Shown in pieces: positions 61,921 through 64,000 of a stretch of DNA of 64,000 bases. Below the pieces are notes generated by a model. It did not search any database and was not told where the DNA came from. It saw only the letters and a list, made by a program, of their open reading frames with translations. The translations under genes and the position numbers were made by a program. Every line of letters begins with the position of its first letter. The stretch's first letter is position 1. The stretch spans positions 1 to 64,000 of the forward strand of contig CAJTSF010000006.1 of NCBI GenBank assembly GCA_910578985.1, in the 5' to 3' direction. The stretch is from an uncultured Odoribacter sp. (GTDB taxonomy: Bacteria > Bacteroidota > Bacteroidia > Bacteroidales > Marinifilaceae).

Positions 61921-62736
61921 TTACAGGTGTTCGATGATACTTTTGAATAAGGCGGTCATACGGGGTTGGGCGCTGTTGCCCACCTCCTGCACTTCGGTGT
62001 GGTCGGTCTTCATCGCTTCGGAGGTGGCGGTGCTGTTGGTGATGACCGACATGCCGAAACACTCCATCCCCATGTGGCGGGCGACGATGACTTCGGGAAC
62101 GGTGGACATGCCCACCGCATCACAGCCGATGGTTCGCAGCCAGCGGTATTCCGCCGGGGTTTCGAAGGAGGGACCTTGCAGCCCTGCATATACCCCGTGG
62201 CGCAGTTCGATGTCCAGTTTCCGGGCGCAGTTTTCGGCAAGCCGGATGAGGCGCGGGCTGTAGGCTTCGGTCATGCCGGGGAAACGGGGTCCCAGCCGGT
62301 CGAGGTTTTTCCCGCGCAGCGGATGCTCGGGAAAAAGATTGATATGGTCGGTAATGACCATCAGGTCGCCGGCAAGGAAAGAGGTATTGACTCCTCCTGC
62401 GGCATTGGAGACGAAAAGGTGCTTCACGCCGACTTCATGCAGCACGCGCACCGGAAACGTGACCTCCTGCATGGGATAGCCTTCGTAGTAGTGGAAACGT
62501 CCCTGCATGGCGATGACGTTCTTCCCGCCGAAAGTGCCAATGAGGAGGTTGCCTTTGTGCCCTTGCACGGTGGACACCGGGAAATGGGGGATGGCGGCAT
62601 AGGGGATGGTATGCCGGATGTCGATGGAGGCTCCCAGTTCTCCCAGTCCGGAGCCTAAAATAATGCCTGTCGCATACTCCTCTTTGTCGAGGTAGCGGGC
62701 AATGTACCGTGCGCTATTTTTGATTCTTTCTAACAT
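61921..62736 (-). CDS. punA: Purine nucleoside phosphorylase (PNP class I, trimeric)
   Basis: 271 residues. Motifs: IILGSGLGELGASI, the HFPVSTVQGHKGNLLIG phosphate-binding block, QGRFHYYEGYPMQEV and LFVSNAAGGVNTSF. The ribose/base site MSTVPEVIVARHMGMECFGMSVITNSTA closes it. It phosphorolyses purine nucleosides to the base plus ribose-1-phosphate. The start overlaps lpxK by 23 nt and the stop abuts the sigma gene. Confidence 0.95.
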   Translation of the reverse strand: MLERIKNSARYIARYLDKEEYATGIILGSGLGELGASIDIRHTIPYAAIPHFPVSTVQGHKGNLLIGTFGGKNVIAMQGRFHYYEGYPMQEVTFPVRVLHEVGVKHLFVSNAAGGVNTSFLAGDLMVITDHINLFPEHPLRGKNLDRLGPRFPGMTEAYSPRLIRLAENCARKLDIELRHGVYAGLQGPSFETPAEYRWLRTIGCDAVGMSTVPEVIVARHMGMECFGMSVITNSTATSEAMKTDHTEVQEVGNSAQPRMTALFKSIIEHL

Positions 62737-63766
62737 ATTCGACGATTTGGGTAAAGAATGTTTCCTGGTCTTTTACGAATTCCGGAACGATAGGGATATA
62801 ACGGATGTGTTTTTTTAGCTCTTCGGGCAGGGAGACCGACGACAGGCGCATCGCGTCTTTCTCCGTGGTGAGGATGTATTTCTTTTTCTCGGGGAGGGCT
62901 TGGAATTTTTTGGCAATCTCTTCCAGGTCGCGCGGGGTGAACGCATGGTGGTCGGGGTAGCGCATTTCGCTCACCTTCGGGGTAATTCCTTTCAGGTGTT
63001 CGATGTATGGCGTCGGCTGGGCGATGCCTGTGACGCACAGGATACCGCACTTCTTGTCCGCCGGAATCGCTTCCTTTGTTCCGTCCAAGGATTGAATGGA
63101 ACCGTAACTGATGCGTGTGAAGAACAGTTTCTGATACGGTTTGATTTTTAAATGCTTGTAGAATATCCGCCGCTCGATGGGGCTGAGGGTGGGCGGGCAT
63201 TTGGTGACGATGAGGTAGTCCGCCCGTTTCAGGGCGCTGCTCCTTTCCCGCAGGCGTCCCGCAGGCAGGAGGCAGTCTTTGTTCACTGGGCGGTGGTAGT
63301 CGATGAGGACGATATTTTTGCCCGCTTTGACATACCGGTGTTGGAAAGCATCGTCCAGCACGATGACCTCTGGCGGTTCGGGCAGGGCGGACAGCCGTTC
63401 GATACCCCTCACCCGGTCGGCATCGCAGGCGACGAGGATGTCGGGAAACTTGCGGTGAATCTGCAACGGCTCGTCTCCCAGCTCGGCAGCGGTGGAGGCG
63501 GCGGTGGCGAGCACGAATCCGGAACTCTTGCGCTTGTAGCCCCGGCTGAGGCATGCCACTCGGAATTCTTTCCGCAAGGTGTCGATGAGCAGTTCCGTGT
63601 GCGGCGTCTTGCCGGTGCCGCCGACGGTGATGTTGCCGATGCAGAGGACGGGTATTTTGAAACTACGGGATTTGAGGACTCCCGTATCGAATAGGAAATT
63701 CCGGATTCCGACGCCTAATCCGTATAAGGCGCTGAAAGGAATTAATATCGGTTTCAAAATACTCAT
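62714..63766 (-). CDS. lpxK: Tetraacyldisaccharide 4'-kinase
   Basis: 350 residues. P-loop VGGTGKTPHTELLI (about residues 47-60) after the N-terminal helix, then EVIVLDDAFQHRYV and DYHRPVNKDCLLPAGRLRE, all typical of LpxK. It phosphorylates the 4' position of the lipid A precursor at the inner membrane. It follows sppA by 18 nt and overlaps punA. Confidence 0.95.
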   Translation of the reverse strand: MSILKPILIPFSALYGLGVGIRNFLFDTGVLKSRSFKIPVLCIGNITVGGTGKTPHTELLIDTLRKEFRVACLSRGYKRKSSGFVLATAASTAAELGDEPLQIHRKFPDILVACDADRVRGIERLSALPEPPEVIVLDDAFQHRYVKAGKNIVLIDYHRPVNKDCLLPAGRLRERSSALKRADYLIVTKCPPTLSPIERRIFYKHLKIKPYQKLFFTRISYGSIQSLDGTKEAIPADKKCGILCVTGIAQPTPYIEHLKGITPKVSEMRYPDHHAFTPRDLEEIAKKFQALPEKKKYILTTEKDAMRLSSVSLPEELKKHIRYIPIVPEFVKDQETFFTQIVEYVRKNQK

Positions 63767-63784
63767 AATCCGATGCGGTTTGGG

Positions 63785-64000
63785 TTAATTGTCCGTGATA
63801 TGGAAAGGCATGCGTGCCAGGATGCCTTGCTGCCGGGTGATGGCTTTGACCTCCTGCCAGGTGGCGTATCCTTCGCCTAATTCGTCTTTCAGGATGCGCA
63901 TCCTGATGGTGCCTGACAGTTGGGAAATCAGTTCTTCCAACGGATTTTTCAACGTCGGGTATTCTACTATGTCGTAGCTGTCGATGCCTGCCCGGCCGGC
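63785..64000 (-). CDS. sppA: Signal peptide peptidase SppA, C-terminal end (partial)
   Basis: The last 71 codons of a minus-strand gene that runs off the right edge. The visible protein reads AGIDSYDIVEYPTLKNPLEEL and ends QQGILARMPFHITDN. This matches the C-terminus of the 67-kDa type SppA, a membrane serine protease that clears signal peptides. It is the first visible gene of a run with lpxK, punA and the locus 2 sigma gene. Confidence 0.82.
   Translation of the reverse strand, partial: AGRAGIDSYDIVEYPTLKNPLEELISQLSGTIRMRILKDELGEGYATWQEVKAITRQQGILARMPFHITDN

Overview
The window is chromosomal DNA of a Bacteroidota bacterium, order Bacteroidales, probably a gut commensal. The evidence is two SusC/SusD loci under ECF sigma/FecR control, many Bacteroidetes-type promoters (TTTG, 19-20 nt, TAnnTTTG), cytochrome bd with a DUF4492 partner, LpxK, and UpxY-like NusG control of surface polysaccharide. 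Family-level placement is only a guess (Odoribacteraceae-like SusC sequences). Coding is dense, and most genes are mid-GC; the central polysaccharide genes and a small defence-like island are clearly AT-rich by eye.

Layout: 1-11.6 kb is nutrient-uptake locus 1: ECF sigma, FecR, SusC, SusD, DUF4843 lipoprotein, PKD-like lipoprotein and two TlpA-type thioredoxin lipoproteins. 11.6-15.7 kb holds the cydAB operon and an AI-2E family transporter. 15.7-20.6 kb is an accessory region: a 30-bp perfect inverted repeat, an AbiGi-like gene, an LRR lipoprotein, an unknown gene, a frameshifted gene remnant, a tRNA 3'-half fragment, topB and a foldback repeat. 20.6-29.1 kb is housekeeping: speA, tRNA-Pro, rbfA, a LolE-like permease, VanZ, pheS and a DUF1460 amidase. 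29.4-43.9 kb is a surface polysaccharide operon with a structured leader at its start and a NusG paralogue as its last gene. 44-51.3 kb is housekeeping again: CYTH protein, DoxX, tRNA-Val, folB, tRNA-Cys, lon, rpmE2, pgeF, lrgA and lrgB. 51.6-61.9 kb is nutrient-uptake locus 2 in the opposite orientation, followed by punA, lpxK and the end of sppA.

The two uptake loci are paralogous and have nearly the same gene order, but no glycosidase. They look like FecA/FecR-type signalling outer-membrane importers whose products include periplasmic thiol-disulfide proteins, so a non-glycan cargo is likely. In the polysaccharide operon, WecB and WecC would make UDP-ManNAc and UDP-ManNAcA, and the WecG-family enzyme would transfer the sugar. 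Wzx and a Wzy-like protein would export and polymerise. A deacetylase, an AMP-forming ligase, an AAC(3)-fold N-acyltransferase and an alpha/alpha-toroid protein suggest replacement of N-acetyl groups by another acyl group.

The least expected structures are non-coding. One is a repeat family built on an 11-nt period, present twice (29.1 and 51.4 kb) with inverted cores. Others are a short promoter-terminator unit ahead of folB, a palindromic operator at topB, and the hairpin leader of the polysaccharide operon.
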